Positions 1 to 9,956 of a DNA stretch of 64,000 bases are shown piece by piece. The DNA is from CAVXFB01 sp963760935 (GTDB lineage: Bacteria; Planctomycetota; Planctomycetia; Pirellulales; Thermoguttaceae). The stretch spans positions 1,178,001 through 1,242,000 of the forward strand of contig CAVXFB010000008.1 of the NCBI GenBank assembly GCA_963760935.1, written 5' to 3'. Numbering within the stretch: the first letter of the stretch is position 1; each line of letters begins with the position of its first letter. The position numbers were made by a program, and so were the translations under genes. Under the pieces are notes generated by a model. That model was not told the origin of the DNA and ran no database searches. It saw nothing but the letters and a program-made list of their open reading frames with translations.

Positions 1-1108
1 TGCAAGCAATCTCCATTGTGCCCGGATCGAAGCAACTGGCATTGATCGATCGTCCTGAACCACGCATTACGGCCGACGACGAGGTCGAGCTGCGGGTGAT
101 TGAGGTGGGCATCTGCGGCACCGACCGTGAAGAGGCCGTCGGGGGCCGCGCCGGGCGCCAGAGGGCAAGCAGGACTTGGTCCTTGGCCACGAAATGCTGG
201 GCCAAGTGACCGCTGTTGGCAAGGCCGTTACGCGGGTCCAGGTGGGCGACTACGCGGTCTTTACGGTGCGTCGCGGCTGCGATCAATGCGTGGCATGCCG
301 CATGAATCGTTCCGATCTCTGTACCACGGGAAAGTACCGCGAACGCGGCATCTGGAGTTTGGATGGCTATCAGACCGAGCGCGTCGTAGATCGTCAACAG
401 TACGTCGTCAAGATTCCGCCGAACTTAGCGTCGGCCGCTGTGCTGGTCGAACCGCTTTCCATCGTCGAGAAGGCGATCGACGAGGCGTTGCGTGTTCAGT
501 GTGCGCGCGTGCCAATGGTGGCGGCTGTGCCCGATTGGCCGTTTGGTCGCCGCGTATTGGTGGCCGGCATAGGCCCGGTGGGACTTTTGGCCGCAATGGT
601 GCTGCGCCTGCGCGGCGCCGAAGTCTACGGACTGGACATCGTCGATTCGCAAGGCATTCGTCCCCGTTGGCTGGAGGCCATTGGCGGTCATTACATTGAC
701 GGACGACAGGTTCCGGCTGATCGCGTAGACGATGTAGTCGGCCCGATGGAGTTAGTCGTCGAGGCCGCCGGGGTTGCTTCGCTATCTTTCAACCTGCTAG
801 ACGCGTTGGCCGTTAACGGAGTGTACGTCTTGACCGGGATCCCAGGTGGAGATCCGTTGACCGAGATCCACGGGGCCAGTTTGATCCGCGGATTGGTCTT
901 GGACAATCAGCTAATGATGGGCAGCGTAAACGCGGCACGAGGCCACTTTCAATTGGCGGCCAACGACCTAGCTCAGGCTCAATTGTTCTGGGGCGAGCAC
1001 GTTGCCGGTCTTATCACTCACCGCTATCAGCCGAGCGATTTTGAAGCGGCATTTCACGGCGCCGTGGCCGAAGAAATCAAGGCTGTCATCCGTTGGTCGG
1101 AGCCGTAA
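1..1108 (+). CDS. glucose 1-dehydrogenase-like zinc alcohol dehydrogenase (frame break, first base missing)
   Basis: Medium-chain dehydrogenase that probably oxidises glucose with NAD(P). The window opens on TG followed by CAA GCA, so the start ATG very likely has its A one base outside the window; the protein would read MQAISIVPGSKQLALIDRPEP. The N-terminal zinc-site motif GICGTDREE lies in one frame, and LGHEMLGQVTAVG plus a four-cysteine structural lobe (CDQCVACRMNRSDLC) continues in another. The break is a one-base deletion near 150-158 beside GCGC. The Rossmann part carries VAGIGPVGLLA. With the break repaired the length is about 370 residues, normal for the halo/thermophile glucose dehydrogenase type. 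The gene stops 2 bases before a GH15 glucosidase, so glucose release and oxidation are probably co-transcribed. Substrate identity is inferred from motif similarity and the neighbour. Confidence 0.8.
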
Positions 1109-1110
1109 GC

Positions 1111-2901
1111 ATGGCCATGCAAATCGAGGACTACGCGTTGGTCGGCGACTGCGAAACGGCGGCGCTTGTTGGCCGGAATGGCTCGGTCGATTGGCTCTGC
1201 CTGCCGCGTTTTGATTCGGGCGCGTGCTTCGCCGCGTTGCTGGGAACGGCCGAGCACGGACGCTGGATGATCGGGCCCGTCGGCGAAGTGCGTCATGTTC
1301 GCCGCCGTTATCGGCCGGGCACGCTCATATTGGAAACCCAGTTCGAGACCGACGAAGGGGCCGTGACGCTGATTGATTTCATGCCGCCCCGCCGAAAGAA
1401 CCCGGACTTGGTGCGCATTGTCGTCGGTCTGCGCGGGCAGGTGCGCATGGCGACGGAATTGGTCATGCGGTTCGACTACGGCTCGATCGTGCCGTGGGTG
1501 CGACGAACCAAACAAGGGATGCGGGCGATTGCCGGTCCAGACAGCTTGCATTTGAAGACGCCGGTTGCCCTGCACGGTGAAGGATTTCGCACCGTCGGTG
1601 AATTTTCGGTCGGCCAAGATGAACAGGTTCCATTCACACTCACTTGGCACAGTTCCCACGAGTCGGTGGGACGCGTGATCCCGGCGGAGAAGGAGCTTGC
1701 GACAACCGAGTCGTGGTGGCGTGAATGGTCCGATCGGTGCACCTACAATGGCCCGTGGCGCGATGCGGTCGTTCGTTCGCTGATCACGCTCAAAGCGCTC
1801 AGCTATGCGCCGACCGGGGGCGTGGTGGCCGCGCCCACCACCTCGCTGCCCGAGCAACTCGGCGGCGGCCGCAACTGGGACTACCGTTACTGTTGGATCC
1901 GCGATGCCACGTTCACGCTCGATGCCATGATCCGGGGCGGATACCACGACGAAGCTCGCCAATGGCGAGACTGGCTCTTGCGGGCTGTGGCGGGAGATCC
2001 GCGGAAGATCCAAATTCTCTATGGGCTGTCCGGTGAACGCCGCATCGCCGAATGGGACGTTCCCTGGCTGCCAGGATATGAGAACAGCCAGCCCGTGCGC
2101 ATCGGCAACGCCGCGTCAACCCAATTGCAGCTCGACGTCATCGGCGAGATGATGGACGCTCTGCAATTGGCGCGGCGTGAGGGACTGAAACCGGATGAAA
2201 ATGCATGGCAACTGCAACTAAAGCTCCTCGAATTCCTGGAGACCGTGTGGCAGAAACCGGACGAAGGGATTTGGGAGATTCGCGGACAACCTCGCCATTT
2301 CACACATTCCAAAGTCATGGCCTGGGTTGCCTTCGACCGGGCGATCAAGGCCGTCGAGCAGTGCGGGCTTGACGGCCCGGTGGATCGCTGGCGAAAGCTC
2401 CGCGCAGCCATCCATGAAGAAGTCTGCACCCAGGGATTCGATCGTGGGCGCAATAGCTTTGTGCAATTCTATGGCGCGGACCATCCGGACGCTGCGTTGC
2501 TGATGATTCCGCTTGTCGGATTTCTGCCGGCGAATGATCCCAGGATGCTCGGCACCGTCAAATTGATCGAGGACAGTTTGCGACTGGACGGATTGGTTCG
2601 GCGCTATCCGTCGCGTACCGACATCGACGGGCTGCCGCAGGGAGAAGGCGCCTTTCTGGCGTGCAGCTTCTGGTACGTCGACAATTTGGCCCTGCAAGGG
2701 AGAACCGACGAGGCCCGGCGATATTTTGAGGGCCTCGTTCAACTGGCCAACGACGTGGGGTTGTTATCGGAAGAGTACGACGCAGAAGCTCGTCGCTTAG
2801 TCGGAAATTTTCCGCAGGCATTCTCACACGTGGCATTGGTCAATTCGGCCTGCAATCTCTCGCAGCCGGTCGGGCCCGCTACGGCACGACAGAACCCATA
2901 G
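1111..2901 (+). CDS. glycoside hydrolase family 15 (glucoamylase/trehalase-like)
   Basis: About 597 residues, the length of bacterial GH15 glucosidases that release glucose from trehalose or alpha-glucans. It opens with the typical MQIEDYALVGDCETAALV and GSVDWLCLPRFDS. The catalytic (alpha/alpha)6 barrel begins near residue 250 with GGGRNWDYRYCWIRDATFTL, which is diagnostic of the family, followed by WLPGYENSQPVRIGNAA. No signal peptide is visible, so it should be cytoplasmic. Two in-frame ATGs (1111, 1117) are possible starts, and a longer in-frame start at 1093 would overlap the dehydrogenase. The tight spacing behind the glucose dehydrogenase suggests one operon. Trehalase versus glucoamylase cannot be decided from sequence alone. 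Confidence 0.9.
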   Translation: MAMQIEDYALVGDCETAALVGRNGSVDWLCLPRFDSGACFAALLGTAEHGRWMIGPVGEVRHVRRRYRPGTLILETQFETDEGAVTLIDFMPPRRKNPDLVRIVVGLRGQVRMATELVMRFDYGSIVPWVRRTKQGMRAIAGPDSLHLKTPVALHGEGFRTVGEFSVGQDEQVPFTLTWHSSHESVGRVIPAEKELATTESWWREWSDRCTYNGPWRDAVVRSLITLKALSYAPTGGVVAAPTTSLPEQLGGGRNWDYRYCWIRDATFTLDAMIRGGYHDEARQWRDWLLRAVAGDPRKIQILYGLSGERRIAEWDVPWLPGYENSQPVRIGNAASTQLQLDVIGEMMDALQLARREGLKPDENAWQLQLKLLEFLETVWQKPDEGIWEIRGQPRHFTHSKVMAWVAFDRAIKAVEQCGLDGPVDRWRKLRAAIHEEVCTQGFDRGRNSFVQFYGADHPDAALLMIPLVGFLPANDPRMLGTVKLIEDSLRLDGLVRRYPSRTDIDGLPQGEGAFLACSFWYVDNLALQGRTDEARRYFEGLVQLANDVGLLSEEYDAEARRLVGNFPQAFSHVALVNSACNLSQPVGPATARQNP

Positions 2902-3042
2902 CAATTTGGCTGCGAATCTATTGCCGGAGCGGCCCCTATGAATCGTGCCAGCCGCGTTTGCCGCCAATTTCGCCGGCAACGTTCGCATCCGTTGCCGAGG
3001 GACGTACAATTTCCTTGGGCAAGGACCTAACAGGAGGCGACG

Positions 3043-4257
3043 ATGCTCGAGTATCGATATCTCATAATCGGCGGGGGAATGACGGCTGATACGGCTGTCC
3101 GCGGCATTCGTCAGGTTGATCGCGAAGGTTCGATCGGGTTGATCAGTGCTGAAAACCATCCTCCGTATAACAGGCCGCCACTGTCGAAGGGGCTGTGGAA
3201 GGGAAGACCGCTAAAAAATATCTGGCGTGTGGACGCCGCGCGTGAAGTGACGCTTCATCTTGGGCGTTGGGTGCGGAGCCTCGACGCCAAGGACAAGAGC
3301 GTCATCGACGATCAAGGAACGACCTATCGCTACGAGAAGCTGCTGCTGGCCACCGGCGGCACGCCGCGCCAGCTACTCGGCGTGCCCGGCTCCCCGCTGA
3401 TGCTGTACTATCGCACGCTGGACGACTATCAGGCCCTGCGATCCGTTGCCGAACAGCATGAGCGATTCGCTGTGATTGGGGGCGGTTTCATCGGCTCAGA
3501 GATTGCCGCGGCTTTGGCAATGATTGGTAAGAAGGTGGTGATGATGTTTCCCGAGAGCGGCATCGGTGGGCGGATGTTTCCGCCCGAGCTATCGCAGTTT
3601 CTCAACGATTATTATCGTCAGCATGGCGTGGACGTGCGGCCAGGCGAGCAAGTGCTCAACGTCCAAGCCGGTAAAGATCGCTGTACCGTCTATTCACGTT
3701 CGGAACGCGATCAACGCGAAAGCGAAACGGTTGTCGACGCGGTGGTCGCGGGGCTCGGCATTCAGCCGAACACCGAGTTGGCCCAACAGGCGGGCTTGGA
3801 AGTGGGCAACGGCATCCGCGTCGACGCCACGCTTCGCACCAGCGACCCCAATATTTTTGCCGCCGGCGACGTGGCTGAATTCTTCAATCCGGCGCTCAAT
3901 AAGTATCTGCGCGTCGAGCATGAAGACAACGCCAACACGATGGGCGAAATGGCCGGCCGTTCGATGGCCGGCGACTCGGTGCGCTACGACCATCTGCCGC
4001 TGTTCTACTCCGACCTGTTCGACGTGGGCTTCGAAGCCGTCGGTGAGATCAATTCGCGGCTGGAAACAGTCGCCGATTGGAAGGATCCGTTCCGCGAAGG
4101 CGTAATCTATTACATGCGCCAGGGGCGCGTTCGCGGCGTGCTGTTGTGGAACGTCTGGCAGCGGATCGACGCCGCGCGGCAGCTCATTGCCGAGGCTGGG
4201 CCATTTCGGCGGGAGGACCTCCTGGTGAGGCTGCTCGAACGCGAAAAGGTGTCGTAA
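3043..4257 (+). CDS. FAD/NAD(P)-dependent oxidoreductase (AIF/ferredoxin-reductase type)
   Basis: Flavoprotein reductase of the pyridine-nucleotide disulfide family without the redox disulfide, 404 residues. It has an N-terminal FAD Rossmann motif (YLIIGGGMTADTAV), the PPYNRPPLSK segment typical of rubredoxin/ferredoxin reductases and AIF, a second NAD(P) Rossmann fold near residue 145 (VIGGGFIGSEIAAAL), and the FAD-contacting IFAAGDVAEF near residue 270. The C-terminal dimerisation region resembles bacterial AIF-like proteins. A strong ribosome binding site (CAGGAGG) precedes the ATG by 6 bases. The electron acceptor is unknown because no ferredoxin or rubredoxin gene is adjacent. It converges with the next minus-strand gene. 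Confidence 0.88.
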   Translation: MLEYRYLIIGGGMTADTAVRGIRQVDREGSIGLISAENHPPYNRPPLSKGLWKGRPLKNIWRVDAAREVTLHLGRWVRSLDAKDKSVIDDQGTTYRYEKLLLATGGTPRQLLGVPGSPLMLYYRTLDDYQALRSVAEQHERFAVIGGGFIGSEIAAALAMIGKKVVMMFPESGIGGRMFPPELSQFLNDYYRQHGVDVRPGEQVLNVQAGKDRCTVYSRSERDQRESETVVDAVVAGLGIQPNTELAQQAGLEVGNGIRVDATLRTSDPNIFAAGDVAEFFNPALNKYLRVEHEDNANTMGEMAGRSMAGDSVRYDHLPLFYSDLFDVGFEAVGEINSRLETVADWKDPFREGVIYYMRQGRVRGVLLWNVWQRIDAARQLIAEAGPFRREDLLVRLLEREKVS

Positions 4258-4312
4258 ACCGCGCCCGGACGCGATGGCCGGCCGACATGATTTCAGTGCC
4301 GGCCGTGTATGG

Positions 4313-6213
4313 CTACTTGATCAGTTTCTTCACTTCCGACGCGGCGTCGGCAATGGCGAGGTTACGACTTACGACCTTGCCTTGTTGGTCGACGAGGATG
4401 ATCGTCGGCACGGTGAGGATGCCCAGTGAATTGGCCGGTCGGCTGTCGAGCCCGCCTTCCTCGTAGATTTGCGGCCACGGCAACGGATTTTCGTCGAGAT
4501 ACGCGCTGAGGTCCTTGGCGTTGTTGTCTAGACTGACGCCGATGATCGCCAACGAGCGGCCATACTTGTTCCACAGCTCTTTGAGCGTGGCCATGTCGGC
4601 CTTGGCCGGGGCGGACCAAGTGGCCCAATACTGAACGAGGACGACTTTGCCCCGATACTTTGCGATATCCACCGGAGCGCCCATCGGACTGCGTCCGGAG
4701 AGCGAGATGGATTGGCCAACGGAGTCGAGGCGCGTTTGGGCGCCGGCCGCTTTCTTGGCGGCCGCTGAATTTGGGAACTCGCGGACGATGCGAACATACC
4801 ACTTCTTCGCATCGTCGTCTTGCCCCATAAACTCCTGGCTAATGGCCAACTGGAGCATCGCCTCGGCGGCGTCCGTGGCCAGCGGATACTCGTTGATGTA
4901 CTCTTCCAGCGTCTTGAGCCACTCCGTTTGTATCTTGGAGTAGTCGGCCTTCGGCGCTTGCATGCTGAGCACGTATGCCGCAGTCAATTGGCGAAACTTC
5001 ACGTAGGCGGCCAGGCTCTGGTCCTTATCGCTCTTTTGGAGCTTTTCGAAGAGGGCCTTCAAGCGGTCGGCCCCATCGGGGCACGTGCCCGACGGAACGC
5101 CAGCGCTGATCATGTCGGCCAGTTGCCGTATCCACATGGTGCGTTCGTCGGCCGTTTTTGCGGCCGCCGCGATCTGTTCCAGCAGCTCGGCCCGGCGACC
5201 GGTCAGCTTGGCCTGTTCTTCCGGTGTTTCTGCGTTCGCGGTCTCGCGATCGAGGGATTCGAGGCCGGCCAGGAGTTTCTGGCTAGCATCACCGCCACCG
5301 ACATTGGTCGGATCGTTACGACGGGTCATGGGGGCTTGGAAGAAAAAGCCCGTCGAGGCCACTTCCGGCTGTCCTTCGCCAGCAACCTCCGGACTGTCGA
5401 TCACTCGCCACACGTCGCCGACTTGGACGAGCGTTCCGATTTGCACTTGCCCATGCTTGCCGCCGCTTTCGACGACAGCCATGACGTTTTCGTAGACGCG
5501 CAGGTCCTTGCGCGAGTCGTCGGTGCCGGCCGGAACCACGCCCGGCCGATTAGCGCTGAACTGTACCCAACCCACGTCCTTCGCGATGGTCTTTTGCCGG
5601 TCAGACATCGCGAGGAAGCCGTTGACGGCCTTGGCGGTCTTCTCCGCCAAGCTTTCGCGCGCGATTTCCCGAGGCCCAGCGACTTCAACTCGCTGGGTGT
5701 TAGCACGAGTCGCGCAAACCGATCAGCATCTTGCGTGGTAATTGCCGCCACCACTTCGGCCGCAACTTCCTCGGGCGAAATCGACTTCCACGAATCGATC
5801 ACTCCATCCTCGTTCGCATCGATCGCCCAGCGACTGCCGCCGGTGTGGAACCAGCGATACTGGTCGGCCTTGCCGTCGAAGTTTACGTCGATATCGCGAT
5901 AAACTTCGAGTCCGTCCTTGTAGTAGCTCCACTGATCGACGACGTTATCGCCGTTGGTGTCTACAAATCGGCGCAGGACGGCGCCGTCGGCGTTTTCAAC
6001 GATCCAACCGACGCGTCCATCGATCTTCCAGGCCTGAATTTTGCACTTGGCCGCCTCGTCCGCGCTGGGTCGATCAAAGTCGACGCCCTTCTGAACGGGC
6101 ATAAGCTTCAACGCTTGATCCACGGAAGGCGTCGCGGCCGACGCGTCGGAGGATAAACATGCGAGCGAGACGAGCCCGAGCCACACGATAGGTTTTTGTG
6201 AAAGCCGCATCAT
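4313..6213 (-). CDS. secreted EF-hand-like/TlpA-like fusion protein lacking the CxxC (frame break)
   Basis: Signal peptide (MMRLSQKPIVWLGLVSLACL...ASA), then three calcium-loop-like repeats (DTNGDNVVD, DVNFDGKAD, DANEDGVID; residues about 85-140), a middle helical region, and a C-terminal thioredoxin fold of the TlpA/ResA type (VDIAKYRGKVVLVQYWATW ... GILTVPTIILVDQQGKVV). The usual WCxPC active site reads WSAPAKAD, so both cysteines are absent. The first part (from 6213) and the rest are in different frames. One base appears deleted in the GCGCGC run at 5656-5663, giving LGLGKSRA-ESLAEK once repaired. Repaired length is about 633 residues. A role in periplasmic binding or folding is possible; thiol-disulfide exchange is unlikely. 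Confidence 0.72.
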
Positions 6214-6583
6214 CGATACGTTCCTTCATTTCTAGTCATGGAGATGACCCCGCGTACCGCTAGCCGGTCACGGGATTGAAGCACAATCCAATATTTCGGC
6301 GTGGTCAGGGGCGGAACATAATAGGATTACGCGGTATTTGCCGGCTGAGTCGGACAATTGTCGTCCGAGCACATCTTTTCACCCGGGCATCGAACGCAAA
6401 CGGATTTCACAATATGCCGAAACTATCCAGTATCCCCAACTTCACCGACACCATTCGCCTCATCGCGAGCTTGCGGACCGGCGGAGATCGGCTATTCTCT
6501 ATCGGATGGGCTCGCAGAAAGCCGTAACGAACCCAAATTGCGCTGGGCATAAAGCGGTTACCTATCATCAATCAACAATCTCC
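6214..6583. other. intergenic, no gene recognised
   Basis: About 370 bases between divergent genes. Short open frames here have no recognisable motif. It presumably holds the two divergent promoters, but I see no convincing -35/-10 pair. Confidence 0.4.
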
Positions 6584-7071
6584 ATGCGTTTCTTCATCGC
6601 CGGCATCATGCAGGGTTCGCACGTGGGCGCGTTGCTCCACGATCAGGGATATCGCGGCCGTATCACGCGGCTGCTAGAATTGCATTTTCCGGAGGCGGAG
6701 GTCTACGATCCCCTGCGCAGCATTCCGAGTCGCTTGGCTATGATCGCGCTACGGGCCGCGAGGTTTTCTTTCGACACAATGCGATGTGCCGCGAGATCGA
6801 CGTGCTCTTAGCGTTCGTGCCCGAGGCGTCGATGGGCACCGCCATCGAGATGTGGGAGGCATATCAGCATGGCGCGGCGGTCATTACGGTGAGCCCATTG
6901 AAGCACAATTGGGCGGTGAAATTTCTCAGCCATGCGATCTACGATGATCTGGGCGAGTTCGAGGCCGCCGTTGAGAGCGGCGCGATGGCACGATGCATCG
7001 CCGATGTGCGCCATGGATCGGCGACGATGCGCGGGCTGGCGCCGGGGTCGCCGGATTCAAAAACTGAATAA
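6584..7071 (+). CDS. nucleoside 2-deoxyribosyltransferase-like protein (frame break)
   Basis: Small protein of about 162 residues once repaired. It begins MRFFIAGIMQGS, then EVYDP, then continues in another frame as YDRATGREVFFRHNAMC with EASMGTAIEMWEAY. The order (beta strand with FIAG, then an acidic GTAIEMWEA helix) resembles the nucleoside 2-deoxyribosyltransferase-like fold used to bind and cleave nucleoside or sugar substrates. The frame changes by a one-base deletion at the TGCGCA of 6714-6719, giving DPLRQHSESLGYD. Function beyond the fold is unknown, and the fold call itself is moderate. It stands alone between divergent and convergent neighbours. Confidence 0.55.
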
Positions 7072-7201
7072 CCGGGGCGAATTGTCAGTCGGGGTAGCGA
7101 GCCCGGACGAGACGTTCTTGTGATGGGTGGGGACGCTTCGTGTGTGCGGCTCCGCGTTTCTAACCACGCGGGGCACAACATTCGGCTGCAATCCGTGCCA
7201 A

Positions 7202-7477
7202 TTAAGACACTTCGATGCTGTTGGTCAACCGATCTCCGCCCGGCAGGCTCATTGCGGCGTGCTGCGCCAACTGCTTGGTGTAGTACGTACTGCAACGTCC
7301 ACGCAACAAGATGCCCTGCGGACTCACTTCCACGATCAGATCGGCGACTCCTCGGCCGGTCTCGAGCTGAACGGCCCGTTCAATCGAGGCGGCCAGCTTC
7401 TCGGCCTCCTCCGTGGTCTCCGGCAGCACGGCAGCGAAATCCCGTCGCAGGCTGGCCGGAATTAGCAATTCTTCCAT
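7202..7477 (-). CDS. small BON-domain-like protein
   Basis: 91 residues beginning MEELLIPASLRRDF. The central strand-helix LIVEVSPQGILLRGRC followed by TKQLAQHAAM matches the BON (bacterial OsmY and nodulation) pattern, a small alpha/beta module thought to bind phospholipid or partner proteins. I chose the ATG at 7477 over one 13 codons upstream because GGGAG sits 7 bases before it. There is no signal peptide. The downstream minus-strand gene at 7676 has a related sequence, so the two are paralogues. Confidence 0.6.
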   Translation of the reverse strand: MEELLIPASLRRDFAAVLPETTEEAEKLAASIERAVQLETGRGVADLIVEVSPQGILLRGRCSTYYTKQLAQHAAMSLPGGDRLTNSIEVS

Positions 7478-7675
7478 GGACGTCTCCCAAGTTCGCCGCC
7501 GGTTCGCCGTATCCATACACCGGCGAGAACAAACATCGCCAGGGAACTTCCATGTTCGCCAAGCCAGCTTCGGTTCAACCGTTTAGTGCGTGTCGCACGG
7601 ACGTTTGGCGTGCAACCGCTCACCAATTTTCCGCGTGTTTCCTGCGAAAAACGCTATGTATGAGTGCAAGCTGCT

Positions 7676-7912
7676 CTATACGGTTTCTTCCTCTGACGTC
7701 ACCTGGATCAAGTTGGTCAACTCGATCTCTCTGCACACCGAACGGACTACCTCCTGGGCGAGTTGCTTGTGGTAGAAGCTCGATACATTGCCGCAGATTA
7801 TCATCGCATCGTCGCGCTGTTGCACTTGGAGTTCGCGAAGTTCGTAGAACGGGCTGTTTGCGAGCGCCGCTTGAGCGCGCGACTGCACGTCATCGCCTAG
7901 CGAGACAGCCAT
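7676..7912 (-). CDS. small BON-domain-like protein, paralogue of the neighbour
   Basis: 78 residues from MAVSLGDDV. It shares with the neighbouring 91-residue protein the stretch ELQVQQRDDAMIICGNV...YHKQLAQEVVRSV...LTNLIQV, a BON-like beta-alpha-beta with a YHKQLAQ helix. The ATG at 7912 fits the domain better than the upstream in-frame ATG at 7978. GC is slightly lower at the 3' end. Function unknown. Confidence 0.6.
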   Translation of the reverse strand: MAVSLGDDVQSRAQAALANSPFYELRELQVQQRDDAMIICGNVSSFYHKQLAQEVVRSVCREIELTNLIQVTSEEETV

Positions 7913-8096
7913 GAGACCACATCCCTTGCCGAGAAGCCTGTTGCCCCGGCGTGGCGGATTCCGACATCCACCTGCCACGATAAGGCAACGCCATCAATCT
8001 AGGACTACGCCCCCTTGCGCGTCAATCCCAGTAGGCGAAATTGCCGACTGTTTGCGAGCCGACTCGGAGAGCATTGCTGCACTCGCTCCGCGCCCA

Positions 8097-8762
8097 CTAT
8101 TTTTGGCCGATCTTCCCGGATGCCTTCAGATAGGCCAGCACCTCGTCAGCGAGCGTTTCGGCCGATTTCGTGGCGGCGTCGAGGACCAGTTCAGGCTTCA
8201 GCGGCGCTTCGTAGGGGTCGTCGATTCCCGTAAAGCCCTTAAGCTGCCCTGCCCTCGCCTTTTTGTACAACCCCTTGGGGTCCCGAGCTTCGCAGACTTC
8301 GATAGGCGCGTCGACGAATATCTCGACGAAGTCGCCGTTGCCCATCGCCGTCCGTACGCGGTCGCGGTCGATCCGATAGGGGCTGATGAAGGCCGTGATG
8401 GCGATGGCGCCGGCGTCGCAGAACAGTTTTGCGACCGTGCCAATGCGCCGGATGTTCTCTTCGCGGTCCTGGGCCGAGAAACCCAGGCCGAACCGCTTGG
8501 CGAACTCCTCGCCGTGCCGCTCTTTGAGCATGGCTGGCCCGGCGTTGAGTCCGTGCCGGATATTGTCGCCGTCGAGCACGAAGCTCTGCACGCCCAGCGA
8601 ATGCAGTTTATGGTCGAGCAGATTCGCGATGGTGCTCTTGCCGCAGGCGCTCAGGCCGGTAAACCAGACAACGCAGCCGGCGTGGCCGTTTCGTTTTTCC
8701 CGCTCTTCGCGTGAAACCGCATGTTCGTGCCAATGTACTTGAACTTGATCTTCGGTGGCCAT
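8097..8762 (-). CDS. cysC: adenylylsulfate kinase
   Basis: Phosphorylates adenosine 5'-phosphosulfate to PAPS in sulfate activation. 221 residues. The P-loop is GLSACGKSTIA, followed by VLDGDNIRHGLN, the REENIRRIG and AFISPYR motifs, and EARDPKGLYKKARAGQLKGF with the terminal lid IDDPYEAP. A short insertion (KERHGEEFAKRFGLGF) replaces the usual RDLGF. Stand-alone kinase without a fused CysN or Sat domain; no other sulfate genes are adjacent. PAPS may feed sulfation reactions as well as reduction. Confidence 0.95.
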   Translation of the reverse strand: MATEDQVQVHWHEHAVSREEREKRNGHAGCVVWFTGLSACGKSTIANLLDHKLHSLGVQSFVLDGDNIRHGLNAGPAMLKERHGEEFAKRFGLGFSAQDREENIRRIGTVAKLFCDAGAIAITAFISPYRIDRDRVRTAMGNGDFVEIFVDAPIEVCEARDPKGLYKKARAGQLKGFTGIDDPYEAPLKPELVLDAATKSAETLADEVLAYLKASGKIGQK

Positions 8763-9059
8763 AGTGGGTAGAAGTGGTCAGTGGTTAGTGGAGAGGCGTA
8801 GGATGGGTCGACGGACACAAGTACTGCCGTCTGCCAGAGTATTACGGAATTCGGCTCGCGGTTCAAGGCGTTTCCGGCAATCGGGCCAGACCAGCCGGAA
8901 AACGCACCGAATCGATTACACCCGCCGGGAGGCCCTTTTCACTATGCCGGCGGCCGCGTATCGTATTGTGGCAGCCACCTTGTGGGAGCAGACGTGCTCC
9001 CTGCCCCGGTTACAGCACACGGAGCGTGCCGGCCGAGTCGGTTAGGAGGAACGCCGCCC

Positions 9060-9920
9060 ATGCTCATGCGAATCATCCGACGGTGCGGTACGTTATTGGC
9101 ATCAACTCTGCGCGGCTGGCAAAAGGACAATTGTCTGCTGCTGAGCGCGGCCACGGCGTATTACGCCGTTTTCTCGCTCTTTCCACTGTGCATGGTGTTG
9201 ATCGCCGCGTTGGGCTTTGTCGGGCGTTTCTCCACCTTTGCCGAAACGCAGCAGCACGACCTGGTTGCCCGCGTGTCGGCCAACTTCAGCCCGTGGATGG
9301 CCGAGCAGTTGCAGTCGATCCTCGCCGGCGTAGAGAATCGAGCCAGCGTCGGCGGACCGTTGGGCCTGCTGGTCCTGATTCTGGCGGCCATCGGCATCTT
9401 TATGCAATTGGACGTCATCTTCGATCGGATATGGGCGGTCCCGGCGCCGACCCGCACGGGCCTGTTATCGGTCATCCGCACCGCCCTATGGGATCGGCTG
9501 TCGGCCTTTCTCACCTTGCTGTTGATCGGCGGGCTGCTGATCGCCGTCTCGTTGACCGACATCATTTTGGCCGCTGTTCGCCCATACTTGGCTCAGTTGC
9601 CGGCCAGACATCTCACGTGGCAGAGCCTCCAAATGCTCACGAGCATCAGTTGCAACGCACTGCTGTTGGCCGTGATCTACCGGGTGCTGCCCAGCGCCCC
9701 GGTCCGCTGGCATCACGCGTTGGCCGGCGGTTTGCTGTCGGCCATCATCTGGTGGATCGGCCGCAACGCTCTGTTGGCATTCTTGGTTGGTCCCTCCTAC
9801 AGTGCGTACGGCGTTGTCGGGGCGGTGATGGGAGTAATGCTCTGGTTCTACTACGCCAGCGCGGTGATCTTCCTCGGAGCCGAGTTCGTCCATGCACTTG
9901 GCCAGCCTGAAAAGCCATAG
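9060..9920 (+). CDS. YihY/BrkB family inner-membrane protein
   Basis: 286 residues from MLMRIIRR, preceded by GGAGG at a good distance. The hallmark N-terminus (LLSAATAYYAVFSLFPLCMVLI) is followed by about six membrane segments and the conserved YRVLPSAPVRWHHALAGG and GVVGAVMGVMLWFYYASAVIFLGAEF (residues about 215-280). The family (once called RNase BN in error) has unknown transport or envelope function. It ends shortly before a convergent gene. No operon partner. Confidence 0.9.
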   Translation: MLMRIIRRCGTLLASTLRGWQKDNCLLLSAATAYYAVFSLFPLCMVLIAALGFVGRFSTFAETQQHDLVARVSANFSPWMAEQLQSILAGVENRASVGGPLGLLVLILAAIGIFMQLDVIFDRIWAVPAPTRTGLLSVIRTALWDRLSAFLTLLLIGGLLIAVSLTDIILAAVRPYLAQLPARHLTWQSLQMLTSISCNALLLAVIYRVLPSAPVRWHHALAGGLLSAIIWWIGRNALLAFLVGPSYSAYGVVGAVMGVMLWFYYASAVIFLGAEFVHALGQPEKP

Positions 9921-9956
9921 CAGGGGCGTCTGTCGATTAGGCTAGCCATCGAGCGG

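Noticed and set aside
1054..2013. Long minus-strand open frame opposite the GH15 gene
   Set aside because: Shadow frame; codon pattern and motifs belong to the plus-strand glucosidase.
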